From assembly GCA_945787845.1 (NCBI GenBank), contig CALZJH010000011.1:1-64000 (forward strand): a stretch of 64,000 nt of DNA, written 5' to 3'. Under the pieces are notes generated by a model. The model was not told the origin of the DNA. It did no database searches and saw nothing but the letters and a program-made list of their open reading frames with translations. The DNA is from an uncultured Woeseiaceae bacterium (GTDB lineage Bacteria; Pseudomonadota; Gammaproteobacteria; Steroidobacterales; Woeseiaceae). Below, in pieces: positions 21,235 to 31,900 of the stretch (positions within the stretch are counted from its first letter, which is position 1; the number at the start of each line of letters is the position of its first letter). Both the position numbers and the translations under genes were made by a program.

Positions 21235-22780
21235 GTGATGACGGTCCGCGCTCTGAGGCTGTTACCAGTGACGCGATATTGTCGCAGATTTCGGGCGTCA
21301 GTTGCTCGTCAATTACGCGCCAACGCCAGTTACCGCCGGATGTTCCCGGTGTATTGATGCGAGCCTCGGATCCCAGGCCCAGGAAGTCCTGCAATGGTGC
21401 TATAGCGATGCAGGCGGCCGTCGAAAATGCGGCCCGGATCAGGTCATGATGCATGGTTTCGGGGGTTCCCCCGGTAACGCGCAACGCGGCTGCCTGGTCG
21501 GCCTCGATGTCTGCGGCGCTGCGGATATCGTCCGGGCTGCCCCGGAACCAGCCTGCGGTCGTGTCGTTGTCGTGCGTACCTGAGTAACAAACGCTGTTTT
21601 CGCTCACATCAGACAGGGAGAAATTGGGATCGCAGACGTCGAACTGCAGCACATGCATGCCCGGGATCTGATGACGGTCCCGCAGGGCGGTTACTTCCGT
21701 CGTGATGACACCGAGGTCCTCGGCGACGATCGGCAGGTTGCCCAGCGCATCGCGCATGGCATCAAAGATGGCATCGCCCGGCCCGGGTTCCCAGGCGCCG
21801 CTTCGTGCCGTATCCGCGTCTGCCGGCACCGCCCAGTAAGCTTCGAAGCCGCGAAAGTGATCGATGCGTACGAGGTCGGCGAGCTCCGCCGTCGCGCGCA
21901 GGCGGTCGACCCACCACGCGTAGTCATCCGCCGCGTGCTGCGCCCAGTCGTACAGCGGGTTGCCCCAGAGCTGACCGTCCGCACTGAAATAGTCGGGCGG
22001 CACACCGGCCACATAGTCGGGACGTCCGTCTTCGTCGATGCGGAGGATTTCCCGGTTGGCCCAGGCGTCCGAGCTGTCGAGTGCGATGCAGATCGGCATG
22101 TCGCCGAACAGCACCACACCATTCTCGTGGGCATAGTCCCGCAGGGCCCACCATTGTCGGAAAAACAGGTACTGTATGATTTTGATCGCCTTGATACGGT
22201 CCGCTTCCTGCCGCTCGAGCCTCGCCAGTGCCGTGGCTTCGCGATGCACGTACTCAGGCTTCCATTCCGGCCATGGCCGTTCACCATGACGCGTCTTGAG
22301 GATGCGGAACAGCGCATAGTCATGCAGCCACTCCTTATCGTTTCTCGCAACGAAGCTATTGAAATCACTGAGAATTTCGTCGCTGACGGTGCTTTCGAAA
22401 CGGCCGGCAGCCAGCGCCAGCAGTCGATTCTTGACCGGTATCAGCGCGCCATAATCGACGTATCGATCAGGAAGCGTCGTCAATTCGCTGACTTCGCCGT
22501 GGTTGAGCAGTCGCAAATGAATCAATTCGCCAATATCAACGAGCATTTCATTGCCGGCAAACGTCGACAGCGGCTGGTAAGGCGAATCGCCGTAAGCGGT
22601 CGGGCCGAGCGGCAGGAATTGCCATACCGAAAGCTCCATGGCCCGCATTCGGTCCACGAAGGCATGCGCCGCCGCCCCGAGCTCGCCGATGCCATAGGGG
22701 CCGGGGAGAGACGTCATGTGCAGGCAAACGCCGGCACGCCGATCCCGCAGCAATTCCGGACCTTTCAGAATCTCAGCCAT
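21218..22780 (-). CDS. malQ: 4-alpha-glucanotransferase (amylomaltase)
   Basis: 520 aa; [67 protein letters not shown] (GH77). Confidence 0.95.
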   Translation of the reverse strand: MAEILKGPELLRDRRAGVCLHMTSLPGPYGIGELGAAAHAFVDRMRAMELSVWQFLPLGPTAYGDSPYQPLSTFAGNEMLVDIGELIHLRLLNHGEVSELTTLPDRYVDYGALIPVKNRLLALAAGRFESTVSDEILSDFNSFVARNDKEWLHDYALFRILKTRHGERPWPEWKPEYVHREATALARLERQEADRIKAIKIIQYLFFRQWWALRDYAHENGVVLFGDMPICIALDSSDAWANREILRIDEDGRPDYVAGVPPDYFSADGQLWGNPLYDWAQHAADDYAWWVDRLRATAELADLVRIDHFRGFEAYWAVPADADTARSGAWEPGPGDAIFDAMRDALGNLPIVAEDLGVITTEVTALRDRHQIPGMHVLQFDVCDPNFSLSDVSENSVCYSGTHDNDTTAGWFRGSPDDIRSAADIEADQAAALRVTGGTPETMHHDLIRAAFSTAACIAIAPLQDFLGLGSEARINTPGTSGGNWRWRVIDEQLTPEICDNIASLVTASERGPSSHGPIE

Positions 22781-22811
22781 TGGAAGAACCTAAAGACAGC
22801 CCTTTCTGAGG

Positions 22812-22861
22812 GCAACGCGATGCATACGTATTCACCAATGAATACGTATGCATCGCGTTGC
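22812..22861. promoter_or_regulatory. Perfect 23-bp inverted repeat containing two back-to-back LacI-type operators
   Basis: gcaacgcgatgcatacgtattca-ccaa-tgaatacgtatgcatcgcgttgc, located between divergent malQ and the TonB receptor gene. Confidence 0.85.
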
Positions 22862-22929
22862 TCACGACAGAGCCGCTTCTTAAGATATGGAAACATCTGT
22901 AGGTAAGGCTCTTGTGGGGGGAAATCCTA

Positions 22930-25809
22930 ATGGCCAAGAAAAGGCGCAATCGCGCTCAAACAGTTTCAAGTGAGACAAATGACTGCGAATTAAGCAGCCG
23001 TCGTACAGCGTTGTCGCTTGCGGTCGCCGCCGCACTGGCCGGTGCTCCGGTCATGAGCAACGTGGCCTACGCACAGGACGCTGACGACGAGCCGATTGAG
23101 GAAATCATAACGACCGGCATCCGCATGAGTATCCTGGATTCCGTGTCAACGAAACGAGCTGGCGATACCATTGTTGACGTCGTCGACGCCGGCGTCCTGG
23201 GCTCGCTCCCTGATCAGTCCATTGCCGATGCGCTGGGTCGCCTGCCGGGCGTCACCACCATTCGGGACTCCGGGCAATCGTCGCAGTTGAATATTCGCGG
23301 TATGAATGGTGATTTCATCCAGACGACCATGAATGGCCGCGAGCAGGTGTCGACGGCGGGCTATTCGGAAGCGACGCGCTGGAGTTCGTTTGACCAGTAT
23401 CCTGCAGAGCTGGTTAACCAGGCCGCCGTCTACAAGGCGCCGAAGGCCTCGCAGATCGAAGGCGGTGTTGCCGGTATCGTAGAGCTGAAGACAGCCAATC
23501 CGCTGGATGCGCAGAAGCCCCACAACTTCTCGCTGAACGCGCGCATGTCGCTCAATGACGCGGCCGATTCCTACGGTGGCGACGACACGGGCGAGCGCTA
23601 TACGTTTTCTTACCAGGGCAAATTTGCCGACGACAAGGTCGGAATCGCCGCCGGGTACTCATTCCTCGAGCAGCCGAATGCGTTCATCTTCTCGCGCGCC
23701 GGCGCCGACAGCCAGCTCGGATTCGGAACCCGCAACATCAATGGCGTCGATGTTTCAGTGCCGCGGGCATTCCAGTGGCAGGCCGGTAATGGCAGCGATG
23801 AGCGCACCGGCTACCTCGCCTCGATTGTGTTTCAGCCGAATGACAGGATTAAGGCCCAGGTCGACTATTTCCGTTCGGAATTCGACCGTGGCGATGCGCG
23901 CCAGGGCATCACGGTCGGCGGTCTCGATGAGGATGAGGCCAACTCCGTAATTACCAATCCTGTCGTCGTCGATGGGCTTCTCACGAGCGCGACCGTCAGC
24001 GCCGTCGATCCCAACGCGGTAGGACAGTCTCATCCGTGGTTCGAGGCTCGTACCGAAGACCAGACGACGACAGCCGATTCCGAGACAGTCGGCCTGAATC
24101 TCGAGTGGTTCATCACCGATTCCAGCACACTGTCGCTGGATTACTCGACCGGCGAGGGCACCAAGACACGCGAGGATCGCATCGCGTCGATGCACGCCTA
24201 TGAACCTGGTGGCGCAGCGGAGGCCGCCAACACGTCGTTTACCTACCAGTTGAATGGCGAAGGAATAGCGACGGGTAGCTTCAGCGGCTTCGATTTCACC
24301 GACCCGAATTCCATGATGCTGTCGCGCTACGAGCGATACCCGCACCTCTATACCGATGAGATCGATTCCTTCAAGGTTGATTTCAGGCAGGACGTTGAGT
24401 GGGGAGCCATTTCCTCGGTCGAAGCAGGCGTTCGTCTTTCGGAGCGCACGTTTGGTGCGGATCGCGGCACGTTCCTGTACGGGTCGCGCAGTGGCCAGGG
24501 AACGGGCTGGTGTGAAGACAACACGTCAAGTCTCACCTGCGCGCCGCAGTCGGTGGCCAACTTCGTCAGCACACAGTCCCTGCCGGGCGTACCGGATCAC
24601 TTCATTATTACCGACCTGAATGGTCTCGGCGATGCCATTTTCGGCCCGGGCGGTTCTGCCGGTATCAAGCTGCACAGCCGTGACTGGACCTTTATCGAGT
24701 CGAACGACATCCAGGAAGACACGGAAGCGCTTTACCTGATGGCAAACCTCGATTTCGAGTGGGGCGATGTTCCCGTCAGCGGTAACATAGGTGTTCGCTA
24801 CGTACGGACTGACGTGAAGACGATCGGTCTGCAGAACGTCGGCGCCGGCAACGGCACACCGATCACCGATGGCGTTGGCGTTACCCAGGATAACCTCGAT
24901 TTCGTCGACTACGGTCCGGACTATTCGGACACGCTGCCTTCTATCAACCTGAATTTCGAGCTCACCGAAAATGACATCCTGCGGGTCGCCGCAGCCAAAG
25001 TCATCGGTCGTCCGCCGGTCGGTCAGATGAAGGGCGGCGCCGGTTCGTGGAACGGCGGTGCGGATCCCAACACGGGCCTCATCGAGTACAACGTCTGGAC
25101 CAATGGCACGCCGTACCTGGACCCGTTCCGCGCCAATCAGCTCGACGTGTCTTATGAGCACTACTTTGATGACGGTGGCGCCGTTACGGCCGCTGTTTTC
25201 TGGAAAGACATCGAGTCGCTGGTTGAAGGCCCGACGCAGTTCACGGGCGACGACATTCCGGACGACCTCGGCATCATCGTGCCGCCGGGCCAGTTCCTCA
25301 ACATCTACCAGACCTACCTGAACAACGATAAAGGCGGCTACATCCGGGGCATCGAGCTGGCGGGCACCACGACCTTCGATTCCCTGCCCGGGATCTGGGC
25401 CGGACTGGGTGCGACGGCCAGCTATTCGTTTACCGAGAGTGAGACGCAGGTCGGCGGAGGCGCGTTCTACAATCAGGACCTGCCGTTGCCGGGTCTGTCG
25501 GAAAATGTCTGGAGTGCGACGGTGTTTTTGGACATCGACCGCTTCAGTTCACACATCAACATGCGCTATCGGGACGAGTTTGTGCAGAACCTGCCTATTC
25601 CGGGTGCTGGTTCGCCGACGCTGGCCCAGGCCTATACCACGGTCGATGCGCAAGTGTCTTACGCGTTCGACAATGGCCTCACCATCGTATTGTCGGGTAA
25701 CAACCTGACTGACGAGGAGAACATCATCGAATACGGTGTTGATAACGCATTTGGCGAGTACAAGCAGTTTGGACGCCAGTTCTACTTTGGAGTCAACTAC
25801 CAGTACTAG
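22930..25809 (+). CDS. TonB-dependent outer-membrane receptor, probably for alpha-glucan oligosaccharides
   Basis: Signal peptide, plug domain (DALGRLPGVTTIRDSGQSSQLNIRGMNGDFIQTTMNG), C-terminal aromatic end GRQFYFGVNYQY; GGGGGGAAATCCTA RBS region. Substrate inferred from neighbours. Confidence 0.92.
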   Translation: MAKKRRNRAQTVSSETNDCELSSRRTALSLAVAAALAGAPVMSNVAYAQDADDEPIEEIITTGIRMSILDSVSTKRAGDTIVDVVDAGVLGSLPDQSIADALGRLPGVTTIRDSGQSSQLNIRGMNGDFIQTTMNGREQVSTAGYSEATRWSSFDQYPAELVNQAAVYKAPKASQIEGGVAGIVELKTANPLDAQKPHNFSLNARMSLNDAADSYGGDDTGERYTFSYQGKFADDKVGIAAGYSFLEQPNAFIFSRAGADSQLGFGTRNINGVDVSVPRAFQWQAGNGSDERTGYLASIVFQPNDRIKAQVDYFRSEFDRGDARQGITVGGLDEDEANSVITNPVVVDGLLTSATVSAVDPNAVGQSHPWFEARTEDQTTTADSETVGLNLEWFITDSSTLSLDYSTGEGTKTREDRIASMHAYEPGGAAEAANTSFTYQLNGEGIATGSFSGFDFTDPNSMMLSRYERYPHLYTDEIDSFKVDFRQDVEWGAISSVEAGVRLSERTFGADRGTFLYGSRSGQGTGWCEDNTSSLTCAPQSVANFVSTQSLPGVPDHFIITDLNGLGDAIFGPGGSAGIKLHSRDWTFIESNDIQEDTEALYLMANLDFEWGDVPVSGNIGVRYVRTDVKTIGLQNVGAGNGTPITDGVGVTQDNLDFVDYGPDYSDTLPSINLNFELTENDILRVAAAKVIGRPPVGQMKGGAGSWNGGADPNTGLIEYNVWTNGTPYLDPFRANQLDVSYEHYFDDGGAVTAAVFWKDIESLVEGPTQFTGDDIPDDLGIIVPPGQFLNIYQTYLNNDKGGYIRGIELAGTTTFDSLPGIWAGLGATASYSFTESETQVGGGAFYNQDLPLPGLSENVWSATVFLDIDRFSSHINMRYRDEFVQNLPIPGAGSPTLAQAYTTVDAQVSYAFDNGLTIVLSGNNLTDEENIIEYGVDNAFGEYKQFGRQFYFGVNYQY

Positions 25810-25860
25810 GCAGTTAGCGACACCACTGACCTTCTTACCCCGTTTTGAAAGTCAGATAGG

Positions 25861-25898
25861 CCGCCCGGGAAGCCACGCTTGTCGGGCGGTTTTTTTTT
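25861..25898 (+). terminator. Rho-independent terminator
   Basis: CCGCCCG...CGGGCGG stem followed by a run of T after the TonB receptor gene. Confidence 0.88.
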
Positions 25899-25924
25899 GC
25901 TAGGCTGTGGCAATGAGACAGGCT

Positions 25925-27430
25925 ATGAATGACAGCATGAAAAGTATTGTAATTCTGGGTGGCGGAACCGCCGGCTGGATCGCCGCAAATCTTATTGCGA
26001 CTCATTGGGAAGACAAGCAGCTCGACATCACCCTGGTCGAGGCGCCCGATATCGGCATTATCGGTGTGGGCGAGGGCTCTACCCCACCGCTCAAGACCTT
26101 CCTGGAGGTTATTGGCGTGGCAGAGGATGAGTGGATGGGGCGTTGCGATGCAACCTACAAGGTGGGTATCACGTTCAGGGACTGGTCGACGAAACCCGGG
26201 TTTGACGAGTACTTCCATCCATTCTTGTGCCAGCCCGATGAGTTCTCGGTTCCCGCCTTCTTCCACAACAGTTTCTTGCGCCGCCAGGGGGTCGACCTTG
26301 ACGGGCACCCCAGCCAGTACTTCCTTGCGTGGCAGCTGGCGAAGCAGCGGCTGGCGCCAGTCGCGCCACCAAATTTTCCGTTCGAGATGAATTACGGATA
26401 TCACTTCAATTCGGGAATGCTGGGCGAATTCCTGCAGGAGTGGGCGGCCAGGAAGGGCGTCAAATACAAGCAGGCGGCGGTAACCGAGACGGTACTCAAC
26501 GAGCACGGTTACATCGATTACCTGAAGACCGACACCGAGGAAACCATCAAGGCCGATTTCTATGTCGACTCGACGGGTTTTCGCAGCGAGTTGCTGCAAA
26601 AGGCGCTCGGCGTGCCATTTGAGAGCTGCGAGGACGTGTTGTTTAACGATTCGGCGGTCGTCTTCCCGACCGAGCCCGACGAGAACCCGTCACCGCAGAC
26701 GATCTCGACCGCGCTCAAGTATGGCTGGGGATGGAAGATTCCCTTGACGTCGAGATTTGGCAACGGCTACGTCTACAGTTCAAAGTACGTGGACGACGAC
26801 GATGCAGAGATGGAGTTCAGGCAGCACCTGGGGCTGGTGGATTCCGACATCGAAGCCCGCAGGCTCAAGTTCAAGGTAGGACGTGTCAAGGAACACTGGG
26901 CCAAGAACTGTCTCGCCGTTGGCCTGTCACAGGGCTTCATCGAGCCGCTCGAGGCGACGGCGCTCGATATGGTGCAGGAAACTGTGGTGCGCTTCATTGA
27001 AGCTGCCAATAAAGGCAATTTCACTGACCAGTACAGAGATGAATTCAACGAGCGCATCAGCAAGCGATTTGATGCAGTGCGCGACTACATCGTTTGCCAC
27101 TATCGCATCAGTTCGCGCGACGATACTGACTACTGGCGCGATTGTGCAACCAACGAGAAAATATCCAGGTCGCTGCGCGAGCTCCTCACCGCGTGGATGT
27201 CGGGCAAGAATATTACCGACGAACTCGAGCGGCAGAACCTGGACGCCTATTTCCCGAGTGTGTCGTGGAATTGCCTGTTAGCGGGGAAGGGCATTCTGCC
27301 GTCGCAGGACCAGGTCCGGCCGGGCAATGAGCTGGCGCACAAGTATGACCTTGCGAAGATTGCGAGCTATCTTGAGGGTTGCGCCCTCAACTTCAAGCCC
27401 CACCAGGAGCAGCTGCGCGCGGTTCACTGA
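25925..27430 (+). CDS. Tryptophan halogenase-like FAD-dependent protein
   Basis: Start MNDSMKSIVILGGGTAGWIAANL; TYKVGITFRDW, GWGWKIPLTSRFGNGYVYSS (WxWxIP motif) and SQGFIEPLEAT. Confidence 0.88.
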   Translation: MNDSMKSIVILGGGTAGWIAANLIATHWEDKQLDITLVEAPDIGIIGVGEGSTPPLKTFLEVIGVAEDEWMGRCDATYKVGITFRDWSTKPGFDEYFHPFLCQPDEFSVPAFFHNSFLRRQGVDLDGHPSQYFLAWQLAKQRLAPVAPPNFPFEMNYGYHFNSGMLGEFLQEWAARKGVKYKQAAVTETVLNEHGYIDYLKTDTEETIKADFYVDSTGFRSELLQKALGVPFESCEDVLFNDSAVVFPTEPDENPSPQTISTALKYGWGWKIPLTSRFGNGYVYSSKYVDDDDAEMEFRQHLGLVDSDIEARRLKFKVGRVKEHWAKNCLAVGLSQGFIEPLEATALDMVQETVVRFIEAANKGNFTDQYRDEFNERISKRFDAVRDYIVCHYRISSRDDTDYWRDCATNEKISRSLRELLTAWMSGKNITDELERQNLDAYFPSVSWNCLLAGKGILPSQDQVRPGNELAHKYDLAKIASYLEGCALNFKPHQEQLRAVH

Positions 27431-28926
27431 AAGCGCAAGGCATCGTTGTGGGGCTCGAAGTTGAGTCCACAACGGCGAATGAACTCGTCAACTGCGCGCA
27501 TGTCGATCTTGCTGCCGGACTGAGTGTCGACCGGCGTCGGCTTGATCGGAGGATAGAAGCCGTAACCTGACAGTAAACAGGTCCACGACATGGGCGTATA
27601 GGAGGAGCGAATCTGCTGGCGCTCCATTTCCTGGTTGAGGCTCTGACCCGACGTCCAGATCTGCAGTATCTTCTGTAGTTCTGCAGACACGTGCTTGTTC
27701 TCGCCGTTTTGCCGCCAGTAGTCGGTATCGGCACGTGAGTTCATGATGTAGTGGGCGACGATGTAATCCCGGATCCTCTCGAAACGGTCATTGACCCTCT
27801 CGTTGAACGTCATCTGTCCGCTCTCCGAGAATCCCTGTGCATCGACCGTGTCGATGAAGTCGTCTACCGTGTTGCAGACGAGATTCAGTGCCGTCGCTTC
27901 GAGGGGCTCGATAAAGCCCTGAGACAGACCGACAGCAAGGCAGTTCTTGTGCCAGTGCTTGTCGATGCGCCCGACCTTCATCTGCAGGTGTCGTGCCTCT
28001 ACATCGCTATCCAGTAGTCCGAGATGGGTGCGTAATTCGGTCTCGGCGTCATCGGCGGTGCAGAACGAGGAACTGTAGACATAGCCATTGCCGATGCGAT
28101 GCGTCAGCGGAATCTCCCATGCCCAGCCGTATTGCATTGCGGTGGAAACCGTTTGTGAGCCAATTTCCTCTACCTGGCTCGTGGGCAGGACGACGGCAGA
28201 GTCGTTGAACAGGTTGTCCGAAAAAGACCGGAATGGAATCTCCATCGCGTCCTGGATCAATGCGCCTCGAAACCCGGAGCAGTCGACGAAGAAATCGCCA
28301 GAAATGGTTTCTCCGGCATCGCTTACCAGGCTGCCGATGGCGCCGCTATCTGTCAGATTGACGTCGACGATCTTGGCCGCGACGTGCCGGGCGCCGCGCT
28401 GAACGGCTTTCTCGCGCAAAAACTCGCCAACGAGGTTGGCGTCGAAGTGATAGCCGTATTCGACGGCGAACGGAAAATTCTCGCTCGGCCTGGGGCCGAG
28501 TCTATTCTCGGAGAGGCTGGCCGAGAGAAAGAAACGATCGGGATGAGCATGTACGTCAATGCCCTGACGCCGTGCGTAGGTATTGAAGTAGAACGCGGTG
28601 ATTGTGTGTTGATCCAGTTGCGAAGCAAACGGATGAAAATAGCGGCTGAATCCCGGCCGCGTCGACCAGTTGGCGAAGCTAATTCCATTCTTGTAGGTCG
28701 CATTGCACCGTGGCATCCACTCGGACTCCTCGACGCCTATGGAGTCAAAGAACAGCTTCATGCGGGGGGTCGAGCCTTCCCCGACACCGACCGTCCCAAT
28801 TGCCGGCGACTCGATAACGGTGATGTTGATGTCCTTGTCAGACCAGCGCGCGAGCAGCGTGTTGCTCGTGATCCAGCCCGCGGTACCGCCGCCCAGGATG
28901 ACAATGTTCTTCGGCTTTCTAGTCAC
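27424..28926 (-). CDS. Tryptophan halogenase-like FAD-dependent protein (second paralogue)
   Basis: GTG start overlapping the upstream stop: (V)TRKPKNIVILGGGTAGWITSNTL; TYKNGISFANW, GWAWEIPLTHRIGNGYVYSS, SQGFIEPLEAT. 3' end overlaps the convergent paralogue by 7 bp. Confidence 0.88.
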   Translation of the reverse strand: MTRKPKNIVILGGGTAGWITSNTLLARWSDKDINITVIESPAIGTVGVGEGSTPRMKLFFDSIGVEESEWMPRCNATYKNGISFANWSTRPGFSRYFHPFASQLDQHTITAFYFNTYARRQGIDVHAHPDRFFLSASLSENRLGPRPSENFPFAVEYGYHFDANLVGEFLREKAVQRGARHVAAKIVDVNLTDSGAIGSLVSDAGETISGDFFVDCSGFRGALIQDAMEIPFRSFSDNLFNDSAVVLPTSQVEEIGSQTVSTAMQYGWAWEIPLTHRIGNGYVYSSSFCTADDAETELRTHLGLLDSDVEARHLQMKVGRIDKHWHKNCLAVGLSQGFIEPLEATALNLVCNTVDDFIDTVDAQGFSESGQMTFNERVNDRFERIRDYIVAHYIMNSRADTDYWRQNGENKHVSAELQKILQIWTSGQSLNQEMERQQIRSSYTPMSWTCLLSGYGFYPPIKPTPVDTQSGSKIDMRAVDEFIRRCGLNFEPHNDALRFQ

Positions 28927-31900
28927 GATGGGCCTCTTGCCAGGTGGTCGGCGCCAACAGGAACTCCAGCTGCGCGCCTGCGCGTGCGCGCCAGGCTCGC
29001 TCACTATGGTCGGCGCCCTCGAACTTTCGCATGACGAAGTCGCGTCCTTCGACCAGCCCCTCACGCAGGAACCACTCGCGAACCGGTTGGTGATCAGCCT
29101 CGTAGGTGGCGTCCAGGGTTTCAGTTCCGTAATCGAAGTAAAAGCGCCCGCCGCGTGAAATTGTATCGCCTTTGGCAATATCCCTGACGACAAACGGTGT
29201 CGGATCGGGGCTGGTCACAGGCTCATCCCAGATGTCGACAATGTTCTGCTCTGAGAAGGCAAAGTGCGTCGATACGCAGCCACAGGCGCCAAATACGTCC
29301 GGGTGGTTCTTGACCAGGTACCAGGAGAGCAGCCCCCCCATCGATGAGCCCATCGCCGATGTGTTCCCGGGACCGGTCAGCGTTCTGAATTCGGCATTGA
29401 CCCGTGGCATCAGCTCCTCGGTCAGGAACCTTGCGTAGGCTGATGCGTCGTGCCAGGGCGAATACTCGTGACGTCGATTGGCGGTGCTCCACGCGCCAAC
29501 GACGATGGCGGGCTCATGGCGGCCCGCGGCCACGCCACGCATCATGGCCTCGTCGATGCCCCAGTCCACGCCCCAGCTCGCGATTCGCGGGTCGAACAAG
29601 TTCTCGCCGTCCGTCATATAGATGACACGATAGTGCTTCGCGGGATCATCTTCATAGCCCGGCGGCAACCAGATGACGACGTTTCGGGATGGCCCCAGGA
29701 TTTCGGATGGCATGTCCTGCCAGTAGACGATGTTGCCCAGCACGCCGGAACCGGTCGGGTCATCCACGTACGGCTGGTCGTCGAGCGGTTTGAAACGGCC
29801 TTCGCCGATGCGATAGACGAGCGATTCCAGCGGCGCCAGGCGTACCGCGACCTTGCCTGCACCCTGGTCGACGACGATTTCCCCTTCGTGGTTGCCGTAC
29901 AGAATATCCTTGAGCGCGTGGCGCCCGTCCGCAAGACGCAGGGACGCGACGACGTCGGCGGGAATATCAAGGTTCAGGACAACGTCGTCCTGGTCGTCGA
30001 AGTTACTCACCGCGATCAGGCGTTCTTCTTCAGCCCAGCGGGCGAATGCGAACAGGCGGTCGCTGCTTGCCGGCAGGTGTGCGTAAGCGCCGGACATTGC
30101 CGGGTTGTCCCGGCTGATGTTGAGGAGCCGGGCGTAGAAGTCACGCAGTGCAGCCTCGTCGGGCGCAAGCGCGCCGCCGTCGAATCTGCCGTCATTCATC
30201 CAGCGCTGATGGGCGGGGACGCCCCAGTAGTCGAATATCGTTGTTCGGGTGGCTTTGCCGAAGCCCGCATCGTTATTGGCGGGAACGCCGACTTCCTGGC
30301 CGAAGTAGAGCATGGTGGGTCCGCTGCCGATCAGTGCCGCAACGACCATGCCGGGCTTGGCGCGATCGGGACTGCCGGCGAAACCTTCACTGGCGATCCG
30401 CTGTTCGTCGTGGTTCTCGAGGAAGTGCAGCATGTGCTGCTCGATGTCCAACACGTCGGCCTGTGCGGCGGCAATACTGTCGGTGCCTGCGTCGTCCTGG
30501 ATGACGGCCCGGGTCGCATCGTAGAGACCGACCTTGTCATACAGGTAATCCATGCGCCCAAGATCGATGTAATCACGGTACATGTCCGGCACATAGATCT
30601 CTGACAACACGAACGCATCCGGATTGCGAACTTTGATCGATGCATTCAGGTAGCTCCAGAATTCCACCGGGACCATTTGCGCCATGTCATAGCGAAAGCC
30701 GTCGACGCCCTTATCGAGCCAGAAGTGGGCAATGTCCCTGAACTTCTTCCAGCTGGCAGGAACATCGCGTTCCTCCCAGAAGTCGGCAATTTGCTCGTTC
30801 GGCCAGTTGCGGGCTGCGTCGGGGAGACGGTCGAAAGCGTAGCTGCCATCCGGCCGTACTCCGAAATTTATCTTCACGGTTTCAAACCAGTCGTCGGTTT
30901 TCGGCTGTGCTGCGCGTGAGCCATTGCCGGTCCACTTGGCTGGCGACTCCGCAAATTTTCCATCAGCCAGTGGATGCTGTTCGCCACCCAGTGGCACGTA
31001 GCCTTCCGGCACCGAGAAGTCCTCGCCGACAATGTAGTAGAAGCTGTTGTCGCGCGCCCAGGCGACGCTGGTGTCGTCATCCTCACCGAAGTCCCGAATA
31101 CCGCCCGGCCTCACCAGCGAACGGTAGCTGCGCGCGATATGGTTGGGCACGATGTCGATAACCACCTGCATGCCGTTGGTATGCGTTCGCTTGATGAGCG
31201 CCTCGAACTCCTCCATGCGCTTGTCCGGATGTCGTGCGAGGTCCGGATTCACGTTGTAGTAGTCTCTTACCGCATAGGGCGACCCCGCGCGGCCCTTGAC
31301 GACATCGGGGTCGTCATTGCTGATACCGTAGTCCGTGTAATCGCCGACCAAGGCATGATGCGGGACGCCTGTGTACCAGACGTGTGTTGTTCCCAATTCT
31401 CGGATACCTTGCAATGCCGCATCGCTGATATCAGCAAACTTGCCGACACCATTGTCTTCAATCGTGCCCCAGGGCTTGTTCGTCGAGTTCTTGTTGCCGA
31501 AGAGCCGCGTGAAGACCTGGTAAACGACAGGCTTTTCTGCGGGAGGCGGACCAGGATCCTCATTAACCTCCAGCAATGCGGGCTGGTGATCCCACACGAC
31601 GCGGGCCGTCAGCCTGTCGCCCTTCTTTCGTGCTTTGACGACCCTGTCGCCAAAGCGGACCATCCTGGTGTCCGCTGTCCAATTATGGATGATGATTTCG
31701 AGCTCGCGAGCGGCCGGCATTTCCTCGTAACCCTGGCCCGACCGGTCGAGTTCGATACGCAGGTAATCGTCTTTTTGTTGCGCCTTGAATTCGAGTAACT
31801 CGAAGCGGCCGTCCTCCAGGCTCGTTCGACTGCTGCCGTCGTCCTCATACATTTGGCCGGACGCCTCCGGAACCGACTCATCAGCGTAATAGTGGAGGGT

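Noticed and set aside
19678-22906. Long + strand ORFs (559 and 417 aa) antisense to glgC and malQ
   Set aside because: Sense frames carry clear conserved motifs; antisense translations show no recognisable family and are typical of high-GC DNA.
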